From positions 1 through 64,000 of the forward strand of contig JAFPUC010000014.1 of the NCBI GenBank assembly GCA_017413255.1: DNA of 64,000 nucleotides, written 5' to 3'. The stretch comes from Aeriscardovia sp. Lineage in GTDB: Bacteria; Actinomycetota; Actinomycetes; Actinomycetales; Bifidobacteriaceae. A program made the position numbers and the translations under genes. Within the stretch, counting starts at the first letter, position 1. Every line of letters begins with the position of its first letter. The notes below the pieces were generated by a model, which was not told the DNA's origin, searched no databases, and saw nothing but the letters and a program-made list of their open reading frames with translations. This document shows, piece by piece, positions 45,305 through 54,480 of this stretch.

Positions 45305-47277
45305 CTTTCTTCATTCTTTCCGGCCATGATTCTCCTCAAATCCTGCTTTTTTCCCTCTAGAGTCTGTATTTGGCTAAGAATTTCTTCTACGCTTCCCCTG
45401 CCTTCCGTAAGTTCCTTCTTGTAAAAGACCTCTTTTTCCATTATTGCCAGCTCTAAGATCTTTGCTATTAGGGAGGTGGAGAGAGCTGTGCCGTTTGAAG
45501 CAGGGGGAAGGGGAATGGATGCCAGAGCCGGCACGGTGGGGTAAAGGGCGGAAGGGACAGATTCCATCAGCCTCCTTACCCATTCTTTCGCTCCCGCTTC
45601 TTTTGCCGCCTCTATTCCCCCGGCGGCTTCCACCGCCAGGAAAAAGTCCTTAAAGACAGGAGCTTTAAAATTATCTTCTTCCAGATTTTTCCACAGGTCG
45701 GCATCTACGTCCTCCGGCCTCTGCACAACTTCTGCCATCAACTGCTGCTCGCAGGCAAAAACCGGATCCTGCACGCTTTCTTTGCGTTTTTCAGGCTCTT
45801 TAACATCCCGCTCTTTAAGGCGCCCGTCCTCCCTTTTGGATTCCAGGTTTTTTATGGATCTTTCCATCAAAATCCCGATGCGCTCTGAAAGCTCGGGAGA
45901 ATCTACAGACCTGTTTTTAAAAGCCAAAAGCATGCTCTTGGTCAGTTTGGAATCCAAATAGGGTAAAAGCAGAGAAGAGAGCTTACGCACAAGGTACTGG
46001 GTATAGAACTCCCGCAAAAACGCGTCCTTTATACTTGAAACCACGCTGGTTGCAGCCTCTATTTTTTCGGCTTTTTCCACATCCTCCTTTTTTTCAAAGT
46101 TATTTAAAATTCCATCGATTATGAATTCATATATGGGCTTGGCTCTTTCGACAAGCCCTTTTACCGCCTCCCCTCCTTCTTCCATGCGCAGATCGCAGGG
46201 ATCCATGCCGTTTTCCGTCCTGGCCACAAAGGTTTGAGAAAGGAAGGCAGAATCTAACTCCATGGCTTTAAGAGTTGCCTTTTTTCCTGCTTCATCTCCG
46301 TCGAAGGCGAAAACCACGCGGCTCTGTTTTTCAGACTTTAGCTGTATTTTTCCCACAGCGTCGTCTTGTATGAGCCTGCGCAGAATCTGGGCGTGTTCAT
46401 AGCCGAAGGCCGTCCCGCAGGCCGCCACGGCATTTTTTACTCCGGAAAAGCGCATGGCCATAACGTCTGTATACCCCTCAACCACTACTGCCGATCTTGA
46501 GCTCGCTATTTCTTCTTTAGCCAGGTTTAAACCAAAAAGGACCCTGGATTTTTTATAGAGGGGGGTTTCGGGGGTATTTATGTATTTGGCCTCTATCCTG
46601 TCTTCTTCAAGCACCCTTCTGGCTCCAAAACCTATAACCCTGCCTGCAGAGTCAAAAATGGGCCAGGTAACCCTCCCCCTAAAGTAGTCATAGGCGCCTC
46701 CGCCTTCTTTTTTTCTGGCCAGTCCCGCATCTATTGCTTCCTGGACTGTAAATCCCTTTAAAACCAAGTGCGAAAGAAGGGAATCGTAACTGTTGGGAGC
46801 CCATCCGCAGCCAAATTCCCCTCCCTGTTCCAGGGAAAATTGCCTTCCTGAAAGGAACTTTTCCAAGTGTCTTCCCGGATCCTCTTTTGCGCTTTGCTCA
46901 AAAAAGCTCTCAGCTTCGGCGCATGCTTCCAAAAGCCTGGAGCGGGTAGAAAACTTTGAGGGGCCTGTTCGCTGCTCTAAGTGGAGGGGGATGGAATAGC
47001 GGTCGGCGAGAATTTTTACCGCTTCCTGAAAATCTACGCCGTCCCTTTTCTCTATATAGTCAAATACATCCCCTCCTTCCCCGCAGCCAAAGCAGTGCCA
47101 TGTGCCCAGGGAGGGGCGCACGGAGAAGCTGGGGGTCTTTTCGTCATGAAAAGGGCACAGCCCCATATACATCTCCGAGCCGCTTCTTTTCAGAGTGACG
47201 GTTTCAGAGATCAAATCATAAAGGTCAGCAGCTTCCCTGACCTCCTCCACTTCTTCTTTTGGAATAGAATAAGCCAT
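45301..47277 (-). CDS. dnaG: DNA primase
   Basis: 658 residues. The N-terminal CHC2 zinc ribbon (CPFHDEKTPSF...WHCFGCGEGG, about 40-72), the primase core (IGFGARRVL), Toprim elements (VVVEGYTDVMAM near 265 and VFAFDGDEAG near 316) and a C-terminal DnaB-binding-like helical domain are present. Makes RNA primers at the replication fork. It starts next to the dgt stop (no gap) and its stop overlaps the following membrane coiled-coil gene. In many actinobacteria dgt and dnaG are likewise adjacent. Confidence 0.97.
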   Translation of the reverse strand: MAYSIPKEEVEEVREAADLYDLISETVTLKRSGSEMYMGLCPFHDEKTPSFSVRPSLGTWHCFGCGEGGDVFDYIEKRDGVDFQEAVKILADRYSIPLHLEQRTGPSKFSTRSRLLEACAEAESFFEQSAKEDPGRHLEKFLSGRQFSLEQGGEFGCGWAPNSYDSLLSHLVLKGFTVQEAIDAGLARKKEGGGAYDYFRGRVTWPIFDSAGRVIGFGARRVLEEDRIEAKYINTPETPLYKKSRVLFGLNLAKEEIASSRSAVVVEGYTDVMAMRFSGVKNAVAACGTAFGYEHAQILRRLIQDDAVGKIQLKSEKQSRVVFAFDGDEAGKKATLKAMELDSAFLSQTFVARTENGMDPCDLRMEEGGEAVKGLVERAKPIYEFIIDGILNNFEKKEDVEKAEKIEAATSVVSSIKDAFLREFYTQYLVRKLSSLLLPYLDSKLTKSMLLAFKNRSVDSPELSERIGILMERSIKNLESKREDGRLKERDVKEPEKRKESVQDPVFACEQQLMAEVVQRPEDVDADLWKNLEEDNFKAPVFKDFFLAVEAAGGIEAAKEAGAKEWVRRLMESVPSALYPTVPALASIPLPPASNGTALSTSLIAKILELAIMEKEVFYKKELTEGRGSVEEILSQIQTLEGKKQDLRRIMAGKNEER

Positions 47278-48558
47278 CTATCCCTTTATCTTTTCGTAAA
47301 GGCTCATGAGGGAGGCATCGGTCAGGCTGGCCGTCTGATCGCAGGCGCATCTCAACTTCCCGTTTTCGTAATCCACTTTTTCCAGATCGTCCAGGTACTG
47401 CTTTTCAAAGTACTTTTCGGGAGTTTTAGTTTCGGCCAGCGCCGTAATGACGGTTTTTATGATGTCTTGCTCCTCAATCTGCTTTTTTTTGTAGTTTTCA
47501 TCTGATGTGGCGGCGTAGGCTGCAAGGCTCTTTAAAAGTTCTATTTCCATTTTGGTGTCTTCCGGAACTTCAAGGCTCCCCCTGTACCTTGCCAAAGGCT
47601 CTACGCCCTCTTTTTCTCTGGTAGCTTTCACAATGGAATAGGCAAAGCGGCCTATAAGGGCGCTGGTCAAATTTTTAAGACGGGCTAAAGATTTCCTGCT
47701 TCCATCCACTTTTTTCCCAAAAAAGGAATTAAAAGAGGCGAGACGCAAAAACGCCTCCTTCAGGCCCTCAGGATCTTCCTCTTTTTCATACCATTCTTTC
47801 ATTCCTTCTTCCAAGGGAGCCATGTTGTCAGGCTTAAACTTTGAAAAATTCGTTCCGCATTCCAAGGCGTCTTCAAAGTCATGGACGCTGTAGGCTATGT
47901 CGTCGGAAATGTCCATAACCTGGCATTCCATGGGCCGGCTGTGTTCTTTTCCCTCCTGCTTTACCCAAAGAAAGGCCTCCATGTCTTCCGGGTATACGCA
48001 AAACTTCTTTCCTCCCTTTATGTACTCGGGAGCTTCGCTTTTGGTCCACGGATACTTCGTGCACGCATCCAAAGAAGCTCTTGTAAGGTTCAGGCCGTAG
48101 CTTCTTCCCCTCTCAAAAACTTTGGGTTCCAGCCTCGTCAAAATTCTGAAGGTCTGGGCGTTCGCTTCAAATCCGCCTATGTCTTCGCATACCTTGGCCA
48201 GAACTTTTTCACCGTTGTGGCCAAAAGGGGGATGGCCCAGGTCGTGAGCGAGGCAGGCGCAGTCCACCACATCCGGGTCGCACCCCAGCAGGCCCCCGAT
48301 CTGCCTTCCTATTTGGGCCACCTCCAAAGAGTGAGTGAGCCGGTTCCGCACAAAATCGTTATAGCCCGCCACTCGCACCTGAGTTTTTCCTCCCAGCCTT
48401 CTGAAAGCGGAAGAGTGGATAATTCGGGCCCTGTCCCTTTCAAATTCTGTGCGCAGCTGTGACTTTTCCTCCTCGGGATGCAGCCTTTCCAAATCATGGG
48501 CGCTGTACTTTGCAGGTACCGATCTTTTAAGAGGAACCTCTGAGTTTTGTTCTTCCAT
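47278..48558 (-). CDS. dgt: Deoxyguanosinetriphosphate triphosphohydrolase-like protein
   Basis: 426 residues from ATG 48558, preferred over an in-frame upstream start (48630) because AGGAG lies at good distance and the upstream part would overlap alr. HD-domain metal ligands are visible: H in NRLTHSLEVAQ, the HD pair in CLAHDLGHPPFGHNGE, and D in VMDISDDIAYSVHD. Hydrolyses dNTPs to nucleosides and triphosphate, controlling dNTP supply; some members defend against phages by depleting dNTPs. Its place between alr and dnaG points to the housekeeping form. Confidence 0.92.
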   Translation of the reverse strand: MEEQNSEVPLKRSVPAKYSAHDLERLHPEEEKSQLRTEFERDRARIIHSSAFRRLGGKTQVRVAGYNDFVRNRLTHSLEVAQIGRQIGGLLGCDPDVVDCACLAHDLGHPPFGHNGEKVLAKVCEDIGGFEANAQTFRILTRLEPKVFERGRSYGLNLTRASLDACTKYPWTKSEAPEYIKGGKKFCVYPEDMEAFLWVKQEGKEHSRPMECQVMDISDDIAYSVHDFEDALECGTNFSKFKPDNMAPLEEGMKEWYEKEEDPEGLKEAFLRLASFNSFFGKKVDGSRKSLARLKNLTSALIGRFAYSIVKATREKEGVEPLARYRGSLEVPEDTKMEIELLKSLAAYAATSDENYKKKQIEEQDIIKTVITALAETKTPEKYFEKQYLDDLEKVDYENGKLRCACDQTASLTDASLMSLYEKIKG

Positions 48559-48565
48559 ATCACTC

Positions 48566-49936
48566 CTAAGAAAGCACGCATTCGGGGCTGAGAAGGGAAA
48601 GCTCCTTTTCTTCCAGCTCCTTTTTGGCATTCAGGTAGAGCCTGGGGATCTTTAAAGAGAGATTAGTGTAGATCACGTAGCTTATATTTTCCGATCTTTT
48701 GGCCCAGTCATCGGCGGTAGGCTCTCCTTTTTCTTCCCCGGCCCCGGCCCCAAAGAGGCGCACGGTGTCCCCTTCCAAAATTCCAAGACTTTCTGCAGGG
48801 GATCCCAGATCTATCATGAACTGATCCATACATACTTTCCCGCAGGCCCTGGCTATTTTTGGGCCTGAGGAAGAAAGGATCCTTACGGGGGCGCCCATTT
48901 TTTCGCTTCCGCTGTTGCTTCCGCCGGCCGTGCGCAAAATGCCGTCAGCATACCCCATGGGAACTATGGCAAGAGATGTTTCACCCTTCGTCCTATAAGT
49001 CCTCCCGTAAGAAACGCTTCTTTCGCCCTCCACATCTTTTACTTTTGCCAGCTGCGCTTCTAAAGTGAGGGCCGGAGTTAGCCCGAAATCCTGCGGTGAA
49101 CCCAAAGAGTAATCTGCGGCATATCCATAAAAGCTGTTTCCGGGCCTGACCATGTCGAAGCGGGAAAGGGGCCTGGAGAAACTGGAAGCGCTGTTGGATA
49201 TATGCTTCAATAAGCCTTTAAAACCGAAAGACTCGGCTTTTTTTACAAACTCCGAAAAGTTTTTTAGCTGAAAATCGGTATACTTTTCGCTTTCGCTATC
49301 AAGAAGATCGGCTGAGGAAAAATGGCTCATAATGCCTACGATTTCCAGCCTGCCTTCTTCTGAAAGCCTCTTTAAAAGAAAAAGCGCATCCTCAAATTTT
49401 TCCGGCAAAAATCCGTTTCTGCTAAAACCTGTGTCGACCACAATGTGAACTCTGGCCCTCTTGCCTGCTTTCATTGCGGCTTGGGATACGGCTTCTATTT
49501 CATCTATGGACCCCAGAGCTATGTCTATGTCCTCTTCAATCATCTCTTCATAAGGTGACCAAACGCAGTTGGCAAGCCACGCCAGAACATGGCACATATC
49601 CTTGCTTATTCCCCCTTTTCGGATCGCAAGAGCTTCCTGGGCTTTGGCTACCCCTATCCAAGTGCAGCCTGCCTTTATGGCAGCCAGGCAGGAAGGAATG
49701 AGGCCATGCCCATATGCGTTGGCTTTGACTATCCCCATTACTTGGGCCGGTGCGAAACGGGAACGCATAAGGCGCATATTTTTAATAAGGGCGGAAAAGT
49801 CTATTATCGCCTGTCCCGGGAAAGATTCTAGGGCCCTTAAATAGTTATTTTGACCCTCGCTACTTAGATTTTTGAAGTCAACTACGCTTCCCGCCATGCT
49901 GTGTTTTTGGCGGGGGCTGATGACTGGAAAAGACAT
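48566..49936 (-). CDS. alr: Alanine racemase
   Basis: 456 residues. The PLP-lysine block is VMGIVKANAYGHG (about 65-77; Lys in VKANAYG), the second catalytic residue is Tyr in SVSYGRTYRTKGETSLAIVPMGYADG, and the C-terminal beta-domain carries CMDQFMIDLG. Supplies D-alanine for peptidoglycan. The N-terminus is about 35 residues longer than in many homologues, so a later start is possible. About 40 bases downstream of nnrD and 7 bases before dgt: a likely operon. Confidence 0.93.
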   Translation of the reverse strand: MSFPVISPRQKHSMAGSVVDFKNLSSEGQNNYLRALESFPGQAIIDFSALIKNMRLMRSRFAPAQVMGIVKANAYGHGLIPSCLAAIKAGCTWIGVAKAQEALAIRKGGISKDMCHVLAWLANCVWSPYEEMIEEDIDIALGSIDEIEAVSQAAMKAGKRARVHIVVDTGFSRNGFLPEKFEDALFLLKRLSEEGRLEIVGIMSHFSSADLLDSESEKYTDFQLKNFSEFVKKAESFGFKGLLKHISNSASSFSRPLSRFDMVRPGNSFYGYAADYSLGSPQDFGLTPALTLEAQLAKVKDVEGERSVSYGRTYRTKGETSLAIVPMGYADGILRTAGGSNSGSEKMGAPVRILSSSGPKIARACGKVCMDQFMIDLGSPAESLGILEGDTVRLFGAGAGEEKGEPTADDWAKRSENISYVIYTNLSLKIPRLYLNAKKELEEKELSLLSPECVLS

Positions 49937-49977
49937 TCTGACGCAATCCTTGTGGTCTTCATTTGTAATTTCGATTC

Positions 49978-50969
49978 TTACTCTAGTTTATCTTTTCGAG
50001 CTGCCCATAAATAAGCGTTTGGTAAGTTATCCGCAATATCGCTTGCAATAATGGGATGGCCAGGCCCTTCAAAGCTTTCGCTTGCGATCTTGGCCGACAG
50101 GTTGTGAAGATAGGCCGCGGCTGCGCAGGCTCTCACAAACTCCCTTTCGCTCTTTGGCTTAGTCAGAGCAAGAAAGCCCGTAAGAAAACCTGCCAGTACG
50201 TCCCCCGTCCCTGCACAGGCTAAATAATGGCAATCCGCCTTTACCTCTTCGCTAAATCCTTTGAAGGCTACGACAGTTGTAGCCCCCTTTAAAAGCACAG
50301 CGCATGAAAAAAGACGGGAGGCCAGGTTTGCAAAGTGAACAGGATTTTTGAGAATGCTTCCCGCCTCCGCCTCCACGCCTTTCTTTTTAAGAAGCTTCTG
50401 GAGCTCTCCGGAATGAGGGGTAATCACTGCAGGAACCGCGGGGGAAGAATCGAGAATGAGATCCATGCCTCCCGCATCCAAAACCAGCCACCCCCTTTCC
50501 TCGCGGTACATGGAAGAATCTACAAGCAAGCGCATGGCCAGATCGCTTCTGGAGTCGTGAAAGATGTCGGAAATGCCGGAACCTATAAGAAAGCTGTCGC
50601 ACTTTCCCACGCCCATAACCATTTCAGGGCAGCTGTTTAAAACTAAAGAATTGCAAAACTGGCTTTCCCCAATGTACCTGCAAAACCCTGCCCCGCTTCT
50701 CAGAGCTCCCTTAGAGGATAAGACGCCGGCTCCGGGGAAGCGATCAGATCCGGTCAAAAGGCCGGCCACGCCCCTTGAGTACTTATTGGAATCTTTATCA
50801 GGATAGGTAATTACTGAGGCTGCCTCTTGTCTGCTAATAACTATTTTCGCCTCATCTCCTCTGTCTACAGTCGATTTATGTGACCCTAGCTTTATTCGTG
50901 CTTTTACTCTAATTCCAACTATATAAACTGCATTGAAAACTGTAGCATTGTGACTTAATTTTTATCACT
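49978..50969 (-). CDS. nnrD: ADP-dependent NAD(P)H-hydrate dehydratase, with an unresolved start
   Basis: Repairs damaged NAD(P)HX in an ADP-dependent step. Ribokinase-like fold with VITPHSGELQKLLKK, LLKGATTVV and the active-site ACAGTGDVLAGFLTGFLAL. The first in-frame normal start is GTG 50769, but the frame stays open upstream to a stop near 50970 and encodes IVISRQEAASVITYP and NKYSRGVAGLLTGS, the conserved N-terminal block of the family. No ATG, GTG or TTG occurs in that upstream part, so the true start is either ATT/ATA or has been lost. The range given is the open frame, not a proven gene. The epimerase partner domain NnrE is not fused here. Confidence 0.8.
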
Positions 50970-51099
50970 AAAATGAGCAAAAATTTAAAATCAAAAGAAT
51001 AAGCTGTTTCGGTTAATTTCAGTATGTCAGTTTTTGTCAATCAGTTGGCCTGCATTAATCTGGCACTCATCGCCATTTTCAACTACTTTTTTGCTTGCC

Positions 51100-52273
51100 T
51101 TAGCGAAGGAAAAAAATAAGTTCAGATGGGCTAATTCCTACCGCTTCAAAGCATTTTTTCAGTTTGCTAATCTTGTAATTGTTGTTATCAGAAACCTTAA
51201 CCTCGCAATCATCTGTAACTTTAACCCATGTGCGAGAATCCTCCCCAGATGGCCTATCGCAGGTATGCCGGAGCCATGTCGACTCCCTGGGAATCTCCAA
51301 ATGACTGAGTAAGTCATATTTCTTGCAAAGGGCTGTAATGACTTTCCCCATCATATCCGACCAGTTCTTCACATCTTTAATGCCGGAACCTTCGAATGAA
51401 TACCCGGAAATTTTTAGATTCAGTGAGGATGTATCGCTCGGACAGTCTGCCAGGCTGATTTCCTGCTCAAGTTCCTCATCCTTTGTTTCTGTTTCCGAAT
51501 TTTTTTGCTCTACTTCAGGAGGATTCAAATTTTCCCTTATTTTGGTTGCCGGGAAGATTAGCGTCCAAATTTTTTTAGCATTCTTCATATCTTCGCCGCC
51601 GGATCTTCCTCCAGTTTTTATTTCTTTTGCGGTGGCTTTGTAGAGCCAATCCAGTTCTTCTTCATCCCTTTCAATCAGCCAGCGTTTGAGTCTTGAAGCA
51701 TATACTGTGGCCGGAAGATCGTCCAAGGTATTTTTTAGATTCGTGACGGTATAGTGCAACAAGGTTTCAACATCGCCGTCACTTAACTTTGACAGTTTAA
51801 ACATCCAATAGGGTTCCGGATCCATTACATTGGGATCCTTGCTGTCCGTGTAGAATCTGAATTCATCTCCATTGGATAAGATTCCGATTTTTACAGTATT
51901 TATTTGGCCACCGGGTGCGCGAAAATATTCGTCCAACTGATTTACATGCTTGTCCAGAGGTTCGCCAAGCTGTTTGCATTCAACAAGCATAACGGGTTGG
52001 GAATTTAAAAGAAGGGCATAATCCACGCGAGTAGCGGAGCTTCTAACGCCCCTGTCAAATTCCGGGATTGCCGCTTCGGGATTGTTGGGATCTTGAAGAT
52101 TAAATCCAAGATCCCGCATAAAAGGCTCTATTATATAGTTTTCAGTTTGTTTTTCATTCCATTCTGAGGGGGGGGGGTGTTGTTCTCGCGGATTGTGCCT
52201 CATACTGGGAACTAACCCTCTCTTTCAAAGCATCCAGCTTCGACTTCAGCTCAGAAAATTGTTCTTGCTCCAT
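51100..52273 (-). pseudogene. HsdR_N-domain protein with a C10 tract near its start (probably phase-variable, OFF)
   Basis: Residues about 30-190 match the N-terminal nuclease-like domain of type I restriction R subunits in its stand-alone form (ENYIIEPFMRDLGFN, VDYALLLNSQPVMLVECKQLG; the ECKQ is the PD-(D/E)xK core). No helicase follows; a variable Glu-rich linker (about 235-275) and a C-terminal domain (TWLRHTCDRPSGEDSRTWVKV) do. The coherent N-terminus begins at ATG 52273 (MEQEQFSELKSKLDALKERV, a helix usual in this family) but joins the rest only if the ten-C tract becomes nine: 390 residues. As sequenced, only ATG 52203 (MRHNPRE...) is in frame with the body and lacks a good RBS. Confidence 0.75.
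52168..52177 (-). repeat. C10 homopolymer: predicted phase-variation switch of the HsdR_N gene
   Basis: Ten G on the plus strand, ten C in coding direction. Lengths 9 or 12 put ATG 52273 in frame with the nuclease domain. On the plus strand the flanks are TCTGA and TGT, the same as the coding-strand flanks of the methylase tract. Confidence 0.8.
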
Positions 52274-52758
52274 GGTTTCAATTTTATATCTGTTTTATAT
52301 CTTTCCAACGTTATACCTCTTAGTTTCGCAAATATATTTACGTTGTGTCTAAACAAAAAAAGTCAGAACTTTTCAAGAGTATGGATTGGAGGAATTTTTT
52401 AAAAAGATTAATCTAGATAATTCAAACCTTATGAATATCAAGCATATCTAGCGATCCTTCTTTGTCGATTCCTTCAAACCTTTGGTGGAAGTAAGTAACA
52501 CCGGAAAATCTTCCAGATTATTGAGGCCAAAAAATCGGGATCATCATTGCAATTTAATCCCTATGTTCACTTTGTTGCTCTGAATCCGGTTAAATATTCT
52601 GCAATTTTTCAATGACGTTGAAAGATGCCACATTAAGTTCTATTCACTTGCACTTTTTTCCAAATGTTTTATGGGCCTATAAACGTATCCGATTTGTATA
52701 CTAATACAATTTTGATAAACTATAACAGCCTTAAAAATAAGCCAAGAGAGAAGAAGCA
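52274..52758. other. AT-rich intergenic stretch
   Basis: No gene, tRNA or clear hairpin terminator. It must hold divergent promoters for the HsdR_N gene and the acidic membrane protein; TATACTAATACAATTTTGATAAACT near 52696 is a promoter-like part. Strongly AT-rich compared with the rest of the window. Confidence 0.5.
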
Positions 52759-54480
52759 ATGAGTGCAGATGATGAAAATCCTCATGACGACAAACCGTTA
52801 GAGGATGAGGCAATGGATGTGACTGGCGATCGAGCAAATCAAACACAGGAACCTGCTCCTATAAATGAGGAGAAAAACTCGGAAAATGAAGAGGGACAAT
52901 TTGAAGCAGAAAACAATGAAGGAGATATCTCCGCTTCTGAAGTAAACAATGTGCAAATAGAAAATGCAGGCGAGGAGAATAGCGCTAAGGCTGTTAAAAA
53001 GTCCAGATTGAAATTAATTCTTCCCCTCTACCTCATAGGGCTTATAAGCCTTTCCATTACTGCTCTTGGATTTTGTTTTGCGCCCTTTACAGAATACGTT
53101 CATGCCAACTATAAATTCGTTCCTACGTCCAACTTTTTATGGGTTTGGATATGCGCGATAATTGCCGGGGCTATATTTCTCATAGATCTCATAGTTGTGC
53201 TCAGTTTAAAGGGCGCAAAACGCATAGGATCGCTGAAAAAGCTTTTTCTTGCAAGATTTTCTGTTCCACTGGCAGCATCGGTTATTGTTTGCATTATCAT
53301 AGGGCTAGTTGGAGGTACAAGCTACTATAACCGCTATAAAGCCGAAGAACTTGCAAGAAAAGAATATGGAGAAAATAACAAAACCTTGACCGCACCCATA
53401 ACTTCTCCTTCCACTATTCTTGGACAAGGCTACAATCAATGCTATCCGCCTACAGGAGTTACCGAATCGGGCTCTTACTACATAGACAGTTATGAGGCAA
53501 GTATAACTGGGGAGGCAGGAACGCTAACTGGAGGAGCCACCTCAGCAGAATTATTGCAAACTACAATCGAATTGGGATGCGTACTTAATGCATTAAATAT
53601 TCAATCACCCCAATCCGGCACGTCTGCCTTAAATTATTTATTAACGAATGCTGCCTCAAAAGCCACTGCCGGAAATGATGGTATTCTGTCTGGGCAAAAA
53701 AACTTAATTGAAGGCCCTTATGAAGTTAGTGTGATTACGCTTCTAACGACGAGCCTGTCTGCACCTTCACCGTTATCTGGAATAATATTTACCATTTATC
53801 CTCACCCTATGACCATAGATGGTTATAAATGGAACACTGGAATACTTCCCAATATTAATACCATTAATGCAAATTCCACCTTTGATAGCTCTTCCTCAAA
53901 CTCTATTTCAGTGTTAGGTCAATTAACTGATGAATTGGCTCAAATCGTCTATAATTCCACGGATGACGACGAAGATTTTTCCTCTTTAGCTTTAAATAAT
54001 TCTGACGAAAATGATAATTCTTCAGCGAATTCAAATAGCAGTAACGAGCCGGGAACTCAAGGCCCTTCTTCCATGAGTTCAACGACAAATAGTTCCAATA
54101 ATGCAGCTGCAGCTATAGCTTCCACAGCTTTATGCGCAAAATACGAAACAGAAAGTGAAATTTCAGAAGATTATCTAGATGTTGAAAGCAATCCAGAGAA
54201 TGGAGGTCCAGGGGTTAATGTTGGTGGTGCGAGTGGTAAATGGAGTCCAGTATTGGCGTGCGTTGCGCAAAAACTTCAGATGCCAACTTTGATTAAAACA
54301 GAATTAAAGGTACGGATAGCTCAGTCATCTGCTGCTGTCGCAAAGGGTCAAAATTCAAATTTGGGAGGCATTAATGCAAATTGGAATTTAAGCAATGGGG
54401 GCAAGATTTATCTTGTATTCTGGCCCGCAGATCTTATGCAGCCTTGGGAGGCTTCATTTACTCCCACAAATCAACAATAG
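52759..54480 (+). CDS. Unrecognised acidic membrane protein with a large external domain
   Basis: 573 residues. An acidic, Asn/Glu-rich N-terminal tail (about 1-75) is followed by three hydrophobic segments (about 86-107, 124-152 and 168-190), then about 380 residues rich in Ser, Asn and Thr, most likely outside the cell. An Asn/Ser-rich low-complexity stretch (about 400-455) and a C-terminal GKIYLVFWPADLMQPWEASF are present. I recognise no family. Codon use is AT-rich, unlike the flanking housekeeping genes, which suggests transfer. Its stop codon is directly abutted by the convergent HNH gene's stop. RBS GAGAGAAG before the ATG. Confidence 0.8.
   Translation: MSADDENPHDDKPLEDEAMDVTGDRANQTQEPAPINEEKNSENEEGQFEAENNEGDISASEVNNVQIENAGEENSAKAVKKSRLKLILPLYLIGLISLSITALGFCFAPFTEYVHANYKFVPTSNFLWVWICAIIAGAIFLIDLIVVLSLKGAKRIGSLKKLFLARFSVPLAASVIVCIIIGLVGGTSYYNRYKAEELARKEYGENNKTLTAPITSPSTILGQGYNQCYPPTGVTESGSYYIDSYEASITGEAGTLTGGATSAELLQTTIELGCVLNALNIQSPQSGTSALNYLLTNAASKATAGNDGILSGQKNLIEGPYEVSVITLLTTSLSAPSPLSGIIFTIYPHPMTIDGYKWNTGILPNINTINANSTFDSSSSNSISVLGQLTDELAQIVYNSTDDDEDFSSLALNNSDENDNSSANSNSSNEPGTQGPSSMSSTTNSSNNAAAAIASTALCAKYETESEISEDYLDVESNPENGGPGVNVGGASGKWSPVLACVAQKLQMPTLIKTELKVRIAQSSAAVAKGQNSNLGGINANWNLSNGGKIYLVFWPADLMQPWEASFTPTNQQ

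Noticed and set aside
47278-48558. dgt as an anti-phage dNTPase
   Set aside because: Its place between alr and dnaG in a housekeeping operon fits the ordinary form better than a defence island.
51034-51312. Forward 92-codon frame at the end of the HsdR_N gene
   Set aside because: Mostly antisense to the HsdR_N C-terminus, without RBS or family signature.
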